The position numbers were made by a program, and so were the translations under genes. A DNA stretch of 64,000 nt from contig NZ_KE650771.1 of NCBI RefSeq assembly GCF_000447295.1, positions 4,478,282-4,542,281 on the forward strand, in the 5' to 3' direction. The notes below the pieces were generated by a model. That model was not told the origin of the DNA. It was given only the letters and a program-made list of their open reading frames with translations, and searched no databases. Each line of letters opens with the position of its first letter. Position 1 is the stretch's first letter. Shown piece by piece: positions 18,594 to 27,883 of the stretch. The stretch is from Fischerella sp. PCC 9431. Its GTDB lineage: Bacteria; Cyanobacteriota; Cyanobacteriia; Cyanobacteriales; Nostocaceae.

Positions 18594-20735
18594 TCAGGAT
18601 TTCGCTGCCATTTCCATCAGTATATTTTGGGTATGGTGTTCTGGTTCATCCTTGTCAGGATGGCGCTGAGTATAGGAACCATCTGATTTTAGTTCCCAAG
18701 CTTGGCGATTGTCTGCCAGCATAATTTCGAGAATATTTTGCAAATTTTGTAAAATCTTTGGATCTTCCACTGGTGTCACTGCTTCGACACGCCGATCTAG
18801 GTTGCGGGGCATCCAATCAGCGCTACCGATGTATATTTCATCACTGCCATTGTTGTGAAAGTGAAAAATTCGTGAGTGTTCCAAAAAGCGACCGATAATA
18901 CTAATCACTCGGATATTTTCGCTCACGTCGGGAACTCCGGGACGTAAACAGCATATACCCCGTATAATCAAGTCAATTTCTACACCAGTTTGTGATGCTT
19001 CATACAAAGTGGCAATGATTTTTGGGTCTACCAACGAGTTCATTTTGGCGATGATCCGACCGTTGTGACCGTTTTGGCTGTGTTCGATTTCCCGACGAAT
19101 TAGGGCAATCATGCGATCGCGCATAGTTACGGGAGACACTAGCAATTTCCTGTAATAATTTTGACAAGAATAGCCAGTTAAATAATTAAATAAATCTGTT
19201 AAATCTGCGCCTAATTCTTCTCGACAACTCAGCAGTCCTAAATCAGTATACAATTTGGCTGTCTTGGGATTGTAGTTACCAGTACCGATGTGGACGTAGC
19301 GACAAATTTTCTCTCCTTCTTGACGTACAACCAATACAATTTTGGTGTGGGTTTTCAATCCTACCAATCCATAAACGACATGCACACCAGATTTTTCTAA
19401 TTTCTGCGCCCAAGTAATATTATTTTCTTCATCAAAACGGGCTTTTAATTCTACCAAGGCAGCAACTTGCTTACCACTTTCTGCCGCAGTAATCAAAGAA
19501 CTAACAATTTCAGAATCCCCAGAAGTGCGATACAGTGTCATCTTAATCGCTAATACTTGAGGATCATGGGCTGCTTGAGTAATAAATTGTTCTACAGAAG
19601 CGCTAAAAGATTCGTAGGGATGATGTACTAGCAAATCATTTTGCTGAATAACAGAGAAAATATTCTCTGCTTCGTCTAATTGAGCAATATTACTTGGTTG
19701 ATGAAAATTACGCAGACGTGGGGGAATAACAGGTGTCCAAGGTTGATCTTTGAGTTCTGGCAATGGTAAAGCCATGAAGGACATTAAATCCTTTAAGTTG
19801 ATTAAACCATCGATTTCATAGACATCACTTTCAGATATTTCCATTTCTTGGACTAGCATCTTTCGCACAGATTTAGGGATTGATGGTTGAATTTCTAACC
19901 GCACCACAGAACCACGAAAGTGTCGCCCACGTAATTCTTGTTGAATTGCTATTAATAAGTCATCTGCTTCTTCTTCAACTACTGATAAATCAGCTTTGCG
20001 AGTCAGTCGAAACAGATGATATTCTTTAATAATCATGCCTGGAAATAAGGCATCCAAATTGTGAGCAACTACCTGTTCAATGGGTACACCAGTCCAATGA
20101 TTTAATTTGCCATTTTGTGGTTCTAATTCTTGGGGTAAAGCAATAAATCGAGGCAAAATATTCGGGACTTTGACTCTAGCAAACTTTTCTTCTCCTGTGA
20201 CTGGATCTTTGACAACGACCGCCCAATTGAGACTGAGATTTGCCATTAAGGGGAAGGGATGACTCGGATCTACTGCTAGGGGTGTGAGAACTGGAAAAAT
20301 TCGTTGTTTAAATAAATCTTCTAAGTAAGAACGCTGTTCTCTACTGATGTCTTTGTAATTGAGAAGATGGATACCGTGAGCAGCCATTTCTTTTCGCAGC
20401 ACCTTCTCAAACAGGTTATGTTGTTCTATGACCATCGGACGCAAAAGTTGAGCGATCGCTTCTAATTGTTGTTGTGGTGTACGTCCATCTGGGGTTCGTT
20501 TGCTTAAGAGTGCTTGCACTTGATCTTTAATTATCGCCACACGAACCATGAAAAATTCATCTAAATTAGAGCTGAAAATCGCAGTAAATTTCAGTCTTTC
20601 GAGTAATGGAGTACGGGTATCTAACGCCTCATGCAAAACTCGACGATTGAATTCTAACCAGCTTAATTCGCGATTCAAGTAATATTGTGAGTCGCTGAGA
20701 TTGATAGTTTTGTCTATTTCTTTGGATTTGGTCAT
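18594..20735 (-). CDS. ppk1: Polyphosphate kinase 1
   Basis: 713 residues, the normal length for PPK1. It transfers the gamma-phosphate of ATP to a growing polyphosphate chain, reversibly. The N domain begins YLNRELSWLEFNRRVLHEAL. The two phospholipase-D-like catalytic domains carry the phosphohistidine motif RYVHIGTGNYNPKTAKLYTD and HSRIFHFHNNGSDEIYIGSA. All are intact. It is convergent with the kinase gene and preceded by a 420-base AT-rich region with a PHO-box-like array. Confidence 0.95.
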   Translation of the reverse strand: MTKSKEIDKTINLSDSQYYLNRELSWLEFNRRVLHEALDTRTPLLERLKFTAIFSSNLDEFFMVRVAIIKDQVQALLSKRTPDGRTPQQQLEAIAQLLRPMVIEQHNLFEKVLRKEMAAHGIHLLNYKDISREQRSYLEDLFKQRIFPVLTPLAVDPSHPFPLMANLSLNWAVVVKDPVTGEEKFARVKVPNILPRFIALPQELEPQNGKLNHWTGVPIEQVVAHNLDALFPGMIIKEYHLFRLTRKADLSVVEEEADDLLIAIQQELRGRHFRGSVVRLEIQPSIPKSVRKMLVQEMEISESDVYEIDGLINLKDLMSFMALPLPELKDQPWTPVIPPRLRNFHQPSNIAQLDEAENIFSVIQQNDLLVHHPYESFSASVEQFITQAAHDPQVLAIKMTLYRTSGDSEIVSSLITAAESGKQVAALVELKARFDEENNITWAQKLEKSGVHVVYGLVGLKTHTKIVLVVRQEGEKICRYVHIGTGNYNPKTAKLYTDLGLLSCREELGADLTDLFNYLTGYSCQNYYRKLLVSPVTMRDRMIALIRREIEHSQNGHNGRIIAKMNSLVDPKIIATLYEASQTGVEIDLIIRGICCLRPGVPDVSENIRVISIIGRFLEHSRIFHFHNNGSDEIYIGSADWMPRNLDRRVEAVTPVEDPKILQNLQNILEIMLADNRQAWELKSDGSYTQRHPDKDEPEHHTQNILMEMAAKS

Positions 20736-21154
20736 TCGATTTTGGATTTTAGATTTTGGATTTTAGATTTCGGATTAACTCCAATTCACGGAATTTGCTT
20801 ACTCTGTATCTTCAGAAAATTATCAGTTATGTTAGTTTTTATTTTTACGAATACTTAAGTTTTTTGATTCAAACTAGAACTTTAATAATCTAAATATTCA
20901 TTAATAATTAAGTTGATTGTTTATTGATTTTTTGTGTAACTATATCAGTCTCTTAATTTAAAATTAAGAAAACTTAAACAAAAGGTTAATTAAGTGTTAA
21001 ATATCTATTAATGATCAATTAATTTAACTTGCGATCGCCTTGTCTAATTAATACTTATCATTAAGAATGACGCCAGGACAAGAGTGACAAGAATAATCTG
21101 TGTCCATCAGTGTTCGTTTGAGTAAAATCCACAATATTGTGAGCAAAAATACTT
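20736..21154. other. AT-rich divergent regulatory region (ppk1 / alcohol dehydrogenase)
   Basis: About 420 bases between divergent genes. The ppk1-proximal end carries 'attttggattttagattttgg' dispersed repeats. The middle holds an 11-base-periodic TTAA array (20950-20990). No gene is seen. Confidence 0.5.
20950..20990 (-). promoter_or_regulatory. PHO-box-like direct repeat array upstream of ppk1
   Basis: On the minus strand, four 8-mers spaced exactly 11 bases apart read ATTAACCT, GTTTAAGT, CTTAATTT and ATTAAGAG. Cyanobacterial PhoB/SphR sites are tandem YTTAAYYW 8-mers at 11-base spacing. One copy fits well, one fits partly and two are poor. It lies about 215 bases upstream of ppk1. Confidence 0.3.
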
Positions 21155-22171
21155 ATGAAAGTATATGAACTCCAAAGTAATGCAGGTATTGACGCCTTGA
21201 AATTGGTGGAACGGGCGGAACCGAAACCCCAAGCAGGTCAGGTTCTTATCCGCGTCCACGCTACATCTCTCAATTACCGTGACTTGATAGTAGCCGCAGG
21301 AACTTATAATCCTACGCAGAAATATCCACTTATTCCGATGTCTGATGGTGCGGGTGAAGTGGTAGCTGTGGGTGAAGGTGTCACACGAGTCAAAGTAGGC
21401 GATCGCGTTGCTGGTATTTTCTTTCAAGACTGGATTTACGGTCAACTCACCCGCCAGAAGATGAAATCTGATTTGGGAAGCGGCATTGATGGTATGTTGG
21501 CAGAGTATGTTGGTTTACACCAAGATGGGGTCGTAATATTACCTGATCATTTTTCTTATGAAGAAGGTGCAACTTTACCCTGTGCAGCTGTTACAGCATG
21601 GCACGCACTGGTAACTAAAGGCAACATCAGCGCCAATGACACTGTATTATTACTTGGTACAGGTGGAGTATCTATATTTGCTCTTCAGTTTGCCAAAATT
21701 CATGGTGCGAGAGTAATTATTACATCTAGCAGTGAGGAGAAACTAGCACGCGCCAGAGAATTAGGTGCTGATGAGACGGTTAACTACAAGATGACACCGG
21801 ATTGGGAAAAGCAAGTTTATGAATTGAGCGATCGCACAGGTGTAGACCATGTGATCGAAGTAGGTGGTACTGGCACTTTACCAAAATCTCTACAAGCTGT
21901 CCGGATTGGCGGACGTGTTAGCTTAATTGGAGTTCTGTCGGGTAGGGGAGAGCAAGTAGATCCTTTACCAATACTTTTTAAAAGTCTGACAGTACAGGGG
22001 ATTTACGTCGGTAGCAGAGAAATGTTTGAAACAATGAATCGAAACATTGCTCAACATCAAGTTAAACCGATCATAGATAAAATATTTCCGTTTAATCAAG
22101 CACAAGAGGCTTATCGTTACTTGCAAAGTGCAGCTCACTTTGGCAAAGTAGTAATTAAAGTAACGCACTGA
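21155..22171 (+). CDS. Medium-chain NAD(P)-dependent alcohol dehydrogenase / quinone-oxidoreductase-like
   Basis: 338 residues. A GroES-like N-terminal domain (MSDGAGEVVAVGEGVTRVKVGDRVAG) is followed by a Rossmann domain with LLLGTGGVSIFALQFA and the catalytic-core region DHVIEVGGTGTL. The cluster of four Cys for structural zinc is absent and zinc ligands are not obvious, so a zinc-free quinone-oxidoreductase-type enzyme is possible. The substrate cannot be inferred. It is monocistronic. Confidence 0.85.
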   Translation: MKVYELQSNAGIDALKLVERAEPKPQAGQVLIRVHATSLNYRDLIVAAGTYNPTQKYPLIPMSDGAGEVVAVGEGVTRVKVGDRVAGIFFQDWIYGQLTRQKMKSDLGSGIDGMLAEYVGLHQDGVVILPDHFSYEEGATLPCAAVTAWHALVTKGNISANDTVLLLGTGGVSIFALQFAKIHGARVIITSSSEEKLARARELGADETVNYKMTPDWEKQVYELSDRTGVDHVIEVGGTGTLPKSLQAVRIGGRVSLIGVLSGRGEQVDPLPILFKSLTVQGIYVGSREMFETMNRNIAQHQVKPIIDKIFPFNQAQEAYRYLQSAAHFGKVVIKVTH

Positions 22172-22230
22172 AGTGAAGATGTGGTGAAGTGAAGATGTAG
22201 TTAACTGAGGATATGGATAGTTTTGAATGA

Positions 22231-22620
22231 TTAATAATCAACAGGTTTACAGCCTAATTCTTCTAGCTTAACTTTCATATCTTCGTAGTTTTTGAAGTAA
22301 AAGTATTGCCGATTTTTTAAATCCACAACGTAGTAGCCATTTTGTCCTCCATAAAGCTCCAACAGTACACTAAAGATTTCTTTTCTAGTTAATCCAAAGT
22401 ATTCTTCGACGGAATTATGTATCGATTTAGCCGCTTCAATTTCTGATTGTTTGAGAGATTTTCCTAAAGTTAGGGTAGTTTTTTCAATTAAAAAATCATT
22501 ATCTTTTCTCCAGTATGTTACTATGTGAAATGGTCTAGTATAGGACTTTCTAGTAGGTATTTTTTGTAACTCTTCAGATGAATTGATAATTTGATACCTT
22601 TGAGTAAATTCTTCTTCCAT
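22231..22620 (-). CDS. Hypothetical protein, 129 residues
   Basis: Soluble, charged protein (MEEEFTQRYQIINSSEEL... ending EELGCKPVDY). No signal peptide, membrane segment or recognised catalytic motif. The aromatic-rich C-terminal third (GGQNGYYVVDLKNRQYFYF) looks like a beta-sheet region. Directly upstream on the same strand is a 61-codon charged gene, separated by a strong hairpin (22648-22684). I do not recognise the family. Codon composition is like the neighbours. Confidence 0.65.
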   Translation of the reverse strand: MEEEFTQRYQIINSSEELQKIPTRKSYTRPFHIVTYWRKDNDFLIEKTTLTLGKSLKQSEIEAAKSIHNSVEEYFGLTRKEIFSVLLELYGGQNGYYVVDLKNRQYFYFKNYEDMKVKLEELGCKPVDY

Positions 22621-22647
22621 AATTGCTCCTCAAGCAACCTCTGAGTA

Positions 22648-22684
22648 CTATCCCCACAACACTGAAAATTAGGTGTGGGGATAG
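22648..22684. terminator. Perfect 11-bp inverted repeat between two small minus-strand genes
   Basis: CTATCCCCACA / TGTGGGGATAG with a 15-base loop. There is no U-run on either side, so it may be a transcript-stability or processing hairpin rather than a full terminator. Confidence 0.5.
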
Positions 22685-22696
22685 GTATTGCATTAG

Positions 22697-22882
22697 TTAG
22701 GCTTTTTTGGAACTAGATCCATTGCCTTTTTCATCTTTATCTTCTTTCACTATTTGTTCTCTCTCAACCGGATGACCTGAGCTTTCCTCCATATATTCTC
22801 CCCCTCCCAAAGGAGTAAAGATCTCACCAATATTCTTTTCATGAGCTTTTCCGTTTGTTTCACTTTCTTTTCTACTGTTCAT
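22697..22882 (-). CDS. Small highly charged protein, function unknown
   Basis: 61 residues from the ATG at 22882, with GGA about 10 bases upstream; a TTG 21 bases further upstream is possible. Very hydrophilic: starts MNSRKESETNGKAHEKN, has a central IFTPLGGGEYMEES and ends NGSSSKKA. It is probably disordered. The Gly-Gly-Gly in the middle is reminiscent of a leader cleavage site, but no peptide-export or maturation gene is nearby, so I do not call it a precursor peptide. It may be co-transcribed with the 129-residue gene downstream. Confidence 0.45.
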   Translation of the reverse strand: MNSRKESETNGKAHEKNIGEIFTPLGGGEYMEESSGHPVEREQIVKEDKDEKGNGSSSKKA

Positions 22883-23417
22883 ATATAATTCCGCGCATTG
22901 CAATTGAAGAGCAACAAAGCGGTAGTAAGTCAGTTACTACCACAAACTTTTTTTGCACAAAAAATTGTGCTGAGTCTTAGCCAAACTCAGCAAATTAAGG
23001 TTAAGGCAAGCTTGTCAAGTCCTTTACCTTTGTCAATATGATTTCGACCGACTTCCAGAAGCTATAAGTTCAATATTCACCCGCTTTTAAGTCCACTACT
23101 TCTGGAGTAACTTATGCTGTCGTTAATTGAAATAATATTATAGTCCAGTTCCTGTAAAATTACTGATAAAAATTTTTCTAAAAATTTCTATTTATTGCAA
23201 AACTAATTTCCCGTATCCCTCATCCCCAGAGATGACCCCCACCTTTCTCGTTCCCCTTCCCCATTCATACCAACACCTCGTGTCGTGGAAGCCCGTTGGA
23301 GGTAAGAATCAGATGGGGTTTGTGACTTTCTCAGATTCAACAAAGCCACCTTTACCACTCTAGTATTAAAATGCTGTGGGATAGTTGCTATAAAAACGGA
23401 CGGAGGAAATGTAAACA
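22883..23417. other. Intergenic with hairpins
   Basis: No gene. Holds 'gcacaaaaaattgtgc' and a perfect 8-bp stem 'tgctgagt / actcagca' at 22967-22991. These could be part of a leader of the small gene or an unannotated RNA. The right end is the exbB upstream region, with a minus-strand open frame lacking gene-like composition. Confidence 0.4.
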
Positions 23418-24191
23418 GTGGAAATTCTTGATATATTTCGTAAAGTTGGGCCAGTGATTTGGCCATTAATTTTGTTTTCAGTATTGTCGTTAAGTGTGAT
23501 TTTAGAGCGTCTATGGTTCTGGCTACGAATTTTAAATCAAGAAAAGGAAATTGTTAATCGCATTCTAGAAGCTGCGCGTAACAATTGGGAAATCGCCAGG
23601 GATATGGCTAAACAAGCAGATGATCAGCCAATTGGTCGGTTTTTGTATGCTCCTTTAAGTCAACCAATAAGCAACGCTGAACTGTTTCGACTAGCACTAG
23701 AGTCAACAGCAGAAACCGAATTAGCTCAAATGCGACGAGGTGAAAAAATTTTAGAACTTGTGATTGCTGTTTCTCCTTTGTTGGGATTGTTTGGTACAGT
23801 CTGGGGATTAATAAGATCTTTAGAATCAATTCGGATCGGCGATTTGGGAACAGAAGCAACAGCAGGAGTAACTACAGGAATTGGAGAAGCTCTATACAGT
23901 ACAGCTATAGGAATGGGAATCGCTATTGTCAGCTTGATTTTCTATCGATTCTTTCAAGCTTTACTAGTCAATCAAGTCAAAATATTTCGTCAAGCAGGAA
24001 ATGATTTGGAAATGCTTTATTTGCAATCATCGCCTGATTTGAGCCAAGGTAAATCTAACTTCGACGAGCCTAAAGTTATTGTTCGGGATTCTACTGGTGG
24101 GAAATTCATTACCCCGCGCAAGCGAACTCAAAATAAGTTTTCTGAACCTCCAGAAATTTCAGCTCCAGATCCATCTGATTCTGACCAGTAA
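23418..24191 (+). CDS. exbB: MotA/TolQ/ExbB proton channel family protein
   Basis: 257 residues from a GTG start with GGAGG 9 bases upstream. Three membrane helices: about 11-30 (VIWPLILFSVLSLSVILERL), then two near 115-140 and 160-185. The conserved channel motif is AVSPLLGLFGTVWGL. With ExbD it forms the proton-driven motor that energises TonB or Tol-type outer-membrane processes. The C-terminal 55 residues are hydrophilic. exbD follows after 112 bases, so the pair is likely one transcript. No tonB is visible in the window. Confidence 0.88.
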   Translation: MEILDIFRKVGPVIWPLILFSVLSLSVILERLWFWLRILNQEKEIVNRILEAARNNWEIARDMAKQADDQPIGRFLYAPLSQPISNAELFRLALESTAETELAQMRRGEKILELVIAVSPLLGLFGTVWGLIRSLESIRIGDLGTEATAGVTTGIGEALYSTAIGMGIAIVSLIFYRFFQALLVNQVKIFRQAGNDLEMLYLQSSPDLSQGKSNFDEPKVIVRDSTGGKFITPRKRTQNKFSEPPEISAPDPSDSDQ

Positions 24192-24303
24192 ATTATCTGT
24201 TGTTGGTTGTTTGTTATTTGTTTTTGGAACAATCAACCATCAACTATCAACCATGAATTAATCAGCAATTAATAATTACGGTATTAACGTCAAACAATGT
24301 CAT

Positions 24304-24924
24304 ATGAAAATTAATTTACATACTCCCATTGAAGATGCTCAAGTTCAGATCATTCCTTTGATTGATGTCATTTTTTGTATTTTGACGTTTTTCATCTTGG
24401 CATCTTTACAATTTACTCGCCAGCAAGCAATTAATGTTGACTTACCTAAAGCCAGTTCCGCAGCAGCAAGTAACATCAATGCATCACAAAGCCAAAATAT
24501 TTTACCTGTAACTATTGATGCTGTTGGTCAAACTTATGTAGAAAAACAACCGATTCAACGTGAACAGCTAGCAGGGATTTTAAGAAATTATTTGCAGAAA
24601 AATCCCAACGGTGTTTTAGTACTTAATGCTTCTCGTTCAGCAACTTATAACGATGTCATAGAATTATTAGATTTGCTGCGACAAGTGGGAGGCGATCGCG
24701 TATCTTTAGGAATCATACCAGGCTCTTCAGACAAGCCAGCCAGTTCTTCACCTGTTAATCCTAACGCAGCACCAGTTACTCCATTCAATCCCCAAGGTGA
24801 GCTTAACCTCAACTCCCCTGCTATTCCTAATTCAGTTCCCTTTCCTGCTGCACCTGGTCAATCCAACACTGGTACTTCTCCTCAACAATCCACAGCACCA
24901 GATAACAGTAATTCTGCTCCCTGA
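24304..24924 (+). CDS. exbD: ExbD/TolR family biopolymer transport protein
   Basis: 206 residues. A single N-terminal membrane helix (about 15-38) contains the family's protonatable Asp in PLIDVIFCILTFF. A periplasmic domain to about 145 follows (NASRSATYNDVIELLDLLR). The last 60 residues are a Pro/Ser/Asn-rich tail (for example VNPNAAPVTPFNPQ), probably an unstructured periplasmic extension longer than in enteric ExbD. Partner of ExbB upstream. Confidence 0.88.
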   Translation: MKINLHTPIEDAQVQIIPLIDVIFCILTFFILASLQFTRQQAINVDLPKASSAAASNINASQSQNILPVTIDAVGQTYVEKQPIQREQLAGILRNYLQKNPNGVLVLNASRSATYNDVIELLDLLRQVGGDRVSLGIIPGSSDKPASSSPVNPNAAPVTPFNPQGELNLNSPAIPNSVPFPAAPGQSNTGTSPQQSTAPDNSNSAP

Positions 24925-24933
24925 ATATGAAGT

Positions 24934-24993
24934 AAATAGACGTGCGAATAGCGCTGTCGTGCATGGCTTGGCTTCGCTAACACACGTCTATTT
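24934..24993. terminator. Hairpin repeat downstream of exbD
   Basis: 11-bp perfect stem AAATAGACGTG / CACGTCTATTT enclosing 'cgaatagcgct' and 'ttcgctaac'. The same 'gacgtgcg..agcg' family occurs at 25610-25658. It is a dispersed cyanobacterial hairpin that may act as a terminator. Confidence 0.6.
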
Positions 24994-25158
24994 CATTTCT
25001 AAACCTAAAGATATCTAAAATAAATTTTCGCTAGTTAAAGTTTTTCTGCTAACTTACAAAGTAAAGCTTCATTTTCGGTTTGTTTCTCTACATAAACCGA
25101 AGAAATTTTCTTGCCTTTTTTTTGACCAATCGCCATTCAAGTGTTAAGGGTTTTGGCA

Positions 25159-25530
25159 ATGAATATTGTATCGCTTTTTCTTGCTTGGTTAGTAGTAGCT
25201 GCGAGTTTTTATATTATTAGTAAAGTGCCTTTTATAGGAGTAGAAATTGATACTCCTCAAAAAACTTTGGTTTCTGCTGCTGTATTTGGAATTGTGACAG
25301 CATTAGTTAGACCAATACTAGAGTTTACATTTAAGCTACCAAATATTTTGACATTTGGATGGCTTGATGGATTTTTTTCATTTTTAATTACTGTAATCTG
25401 CTTTGGAATAGCAGCATATTTAGTACAGGGATTTCGCTTACGTTTTGGAATTTGGAGCGCAATATTAGGAGCGCTAACACTCTCGATAGTGATGAAGATA
25501 ATTTATACTATCTTGCCATTAAACAGTTAG
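25159..25530 (+). CDS. Phage-holin-family (DUF/Phage_holin_4_2) membrane protein
   Basis: 123 residues from the ATG at 25159; a GTG 18 bases upstream is in frame. Four membrane helices: MNIVSLFLAWLVVAASFYII, TLVSAAVFGIVTALVRPIL, FFSFLITVICFGIAAYL and WSAILGALTLSIVMKIIYTI. The pattern matches the small membrane-protein family named after mycobacteriophage holin 4. There are no phage genes nearby, so a lysis role is unlikely and its cellular role is unknown. Confidence 0.8.
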   Translation: MNIVSLFLAWLVVAASFYIISKVPFIGVEIDTPQKTLVSAAVFGIVTALVRPILEFTFKLPNILTFGWLDGFFSFLITVICFGIAAYLVQGFRLRFGIWSAILGALTLSIVMKIIYTILPLNS

Positions 25531-25609
25531 TAGTTGTTCAGTTATCAATTATTCAGTCATCAGTTATCAGTTATCAGTATAAATTGATAACTAACAACTA
25601 ACACATGTC

Positions 25610-25658
25610 AAGACGTGCGTTAGCGAAGCTATCAGTGATAGCGCTATTCGCACGTCTT
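25610..25658. repeat. Dispersed hairpin repeat (second copy of the gacgtgcg family)
   Basis: Stem AAGACGTGCG / CGCACGTCTT, extended by 'ttagcgaagctatca' paired with 'tgatagcgctatt'. It lies between convergent genes and could end both transcripts. Confidence 0.7.
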
Positions 25659-25687
25659 TACAACAATTAACAACCAAAAATCGTTAT

Positions 25688-26395
25688 TTATTCGCTAGTA
25701 GTTGGAGGGGTAACTGTAGTACTAGATTGTTGACTACGTTGTTCACGTTTTTTACGATCAGCTGAGAGCATATCAGCCATTACTACCAAAGCTTGGGTCA
25801 TTTTATCTAGATTGGAACGATAAAGTTCTAAATCTTTATTGAGTTTTTCATCAGATAAATGTAAACCGTTGGCAATGGATTTGAGTGCTTCAGTGCGTTG
25901 TTTTTCGTCTTTGACTAGTTCTGGGTCTGACAGTTCTAACAAAGAGAATAAACCGATCGCAAACAAACGACTGTATTTAAATTTAGGATTGCTGGCGATC
26001 GCTTGCAGATGGGATTGTAAGTCAGCATCTCGATTAAACTCAGTTTGTTGGCTTAAAGCAGCAATTAAATCTTGCGGTGGCAGATTTTTTGCTATCTCTT
26101 GCAGACGTTGAGCATCCTGTTTGTAGATTTGCGGATCTGCTTCTATTGACCGCAGTAGGGCGTTAAATATCGATTCCTTCTCCGATTCAGGTTGATAACC
26201 TAGCATAAATCGGTCGAAGCATGTAACGACGCCTAAAGCAAAAATTGGGTTATAGCTGAAATCAATATTTACTGCAAGCAGGTGCATTTCTACCATCAGT
26301 TCCTCTACCACTCTCCGATAAATGGTATTAATCGGTCGGGTGTGGAGAGTGTGGAAAGTGCGCTTTGTATCTGATACCGTACGGACGTTATTCAC
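25688..26395 (-). CDS. thf1: Photosystem II biogenesis protein Psb29 / Thf1
   Basis: 235 residues from a GTG start; the sequence MNNVRTVSDTKRTFHTLHTR is the conserved family beginning. It is all-helical, with the family core RRVVEELMVEMHLL and ALGVVTCFDRFM. Psb29/Thf1 associates with FtsH proteases and is needed for photosystem II biogenesis and repair. The C-terminal 30 residues are basic then Ser/Thr-rich. Monocistronic and convergent with the holin-like gene. Confidence 0.93.
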   Translation of the reverse strand: MNNVRTVSDTKRTFHTLHTRPINTIYRRVVEELMVEMHLLAVNIDFSYNPIFALGVVTCFDRFMLGYQPESEKESIFNALLRSIEADPQIYKQDAQRLQEIAKNLPPQDLIAALSQQTEFNRDADLQSHLQAIASNPKFKYSRLFAIGLFSLLELSDPELVKDEKQRTEALKSIANGLHLSDEKLNKDLELYRSNLDKMTQALVVMADMLSADRKKREQRSQQSSTTVTPPTTSE

Positions 26396-26562
26396 AAAAA
26401 AAATTTCAATATTTTAGGGCGACGTATGTATGTTTATTTTCTCGCTTCCAGGTCACTTTGCCAAGTTTGGGTTTTGAGGGGATCAGGAATCGGGGATCAG
26501 GGATTGGGGATTGGGTACTAGTTCGGTTAAGCTAAAATCCAAAATCCACAATCCAAAATTTT

Positions 26563-27159
26563 ATGACCTTTTCACCAGAGTTAACATCTCTAGCTCAATA
26601 TCTAGCAGGTGAATTTGACAATAGAGAACAAGCATTAGCAGAACCTGCTTGGTATGTCCACCTACGTTTGTGGCAAATACCTACTCCTTTATTTTCAGAA
26701 GACAGTATGACTCTATTTGCTGAACAAGCCAATATTGTTAAATTAGACCAACCCTACCGCCAAAGAATAATGCGGCTTACATTAGGGTACGATCAAGATG
26801 CACCCCTCAAAGTACAATACTATATGCCTAAAGACCCAGCAGCTTTACGGGGTGCTGGTCGTAACCCTTCCTTACTTCAAAGCCTGACATCTGATAAACT
26901 GGATTTATTACCTGGTTGCGTTCTTAATGTCAGTCAAGAAAAAGTAGCTCCCAACCAATACAAATTTATTGCTAATCCACCTGGAAACACTCGTTGCTGT
27001 TTTAGTTATGCAGGTAACACCATACAAGTTTCCTTGGGGTTTGAAGTTTCTCAGCAAGAGTTGAAAACTTACGACAAAGGAATTGACCCTGACACTGGTA
27101 GTGCAACTTGGGGAGCGATTATGGGGCCTTATCGCTACACCAAGCGAGAACAGTACTAA
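26563..27159 (+). CDS. cpcT: CpcT/CpeT-family chromophore (phycocyanobilin) lyase
   Basis: 198 residues, the usual length. Conserved features include LAQYLAGEFDNREQALAEPAWYVHLRLWQ and GCVLNVSQE, with KFIANPPGNTRCCFSYAGN and TWGAIMGPYRY. The family attaches phycocyanobilin to the beta-subunit Cys of phycocyanin (CpcT) or equivalent sites. A T-type lyase is clear, but CpcT versus a paralogue cannot be decided without the target. It is not in a phycobilisome operon here. The start ATG follows a 'gggatcaggga' repeat tract. Confidence 0.85.
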   Translation: MTFSPELTSLAQYLAGEFDNREQALAEPAWYVHLRLWQIPTPLFSEDSMTLFAEQANIVKLDQPYRQRIMRLTLGYDQDAPLKVQYYMPKDPAALRGAGRNPSLLQSLTSDKLDLLPGCVLNVSQEKVAPNQYKFIANPPGNTRCCFSYAGNTIQVSLGFEVSQQELKTYDKGIDPDTGSATWGAIMGPYRYTKREQY

Positions 27160-27324
27160 ATAATTAATCATGAATGAAGTGCCTGTGACTCTTCATTTTC
27201 ACGTTTGATCGATATTCACAGCAGCATACAAGCCACCACATTCGAGAAGTGAAATCAATCCAAAATCAAATGACAAGTGACAAACGATGACCCCAAATAC
27301 TTTGCTTGATTTGTGCCAACCCAC

Positions 27325-27693
27325 TTAGCTGGCTATGCTACGAGGTACACCTTCTAAAGCTTCCTGCTCAGTTTCAAAGATTTCAAACACCGTATCCATC
27401 ATTGTCACTTCAAAAACCAGTTTGGCTTCTGGGTGAACATTACAAATACGGAAACTACCCTTAACTTTGTCAGCATCGCGCATTCCTGCTACCAAAGAAG
27501 TTAAACCAGAACTGTCAACAAAATTGACTTGACCAAGATTTACAACTACATGATGACTAAATTTAGAAATACATTCCTGCAATTTTAAACGAAATTGCCA
27601 TGCTGTAGTAATATCTAAGCGGCCTGTAGGTGTTAAGACAATAACAGTATTGCCATCTTGGGTTGTATAAGTTTTTTGATCGATATCTATCAC
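27325..27693 (-). CDS. STAS-domain anti-sigma-factor antagonist
   Basis: 122 residues with a single STAS domain: VLTPTGRLDITTAWQFRLKL, then VNLGQVNFVDSSGLTSLVAG, where the Ser in DSSGL is the expected phosphorylation site. The GTG start has an excellent ribosome-binding site (GGGGAGG, 5 bases upstream). It belongs to partner-switching systems (SpoIIAA/RsbV type), but no anti-sigma kinase or phosphatase gene is adjacent, so the partner is unknown. Confidence 0.9.
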   Translation of the reverse strand: MIDIDQKTYTTQDGNTVIVLTPTGRLDITTAWQFRLKLQECISKFSHHVVVNLGQVNFVDSSGLTSLVAGMRDADKVKGSFRICNVHPEAKLVFEVTMMDTVFEIFETEQEALEGVPRSIAS

Positions 27694-27760
27694 AATTGCC
27701 TCCCCTTGGCTTTGTCAAAATCTACTAGTTAGTTGTTAGTTCTTAGTTGTTAGTTATTTA

Positions 27761-27788
27761 GTAGGGGTGCAAAGCCTTGCGCCCCTAC
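27761..27788. repeat. Dispersed hairpin (gtaggggcgcaag family)
   Basis: GTAGGGGTGCAA / TTGCGCCCCTAC, one mismatch, in the gap between the STAS gene and hemF. It is typical of repeat hairpins in filamentous cyanobacteria and could also be a hemF terminator. Confidence 0.7.
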
Positions 27789-27883
27789 AGTATTTCTTGG
27801 TTAATTATTTTACAACCTACTAACTACTATCGACTATCTAGCATCCACTAACTACTTATCTCTAGTAGCTTAACTCACACTTC

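Noticed and set aside
25159-25530. Prophage remnant based on the holin-family name
   Set aside because: The family is common in bacterial chromosomes and no other phage genes are nearby.
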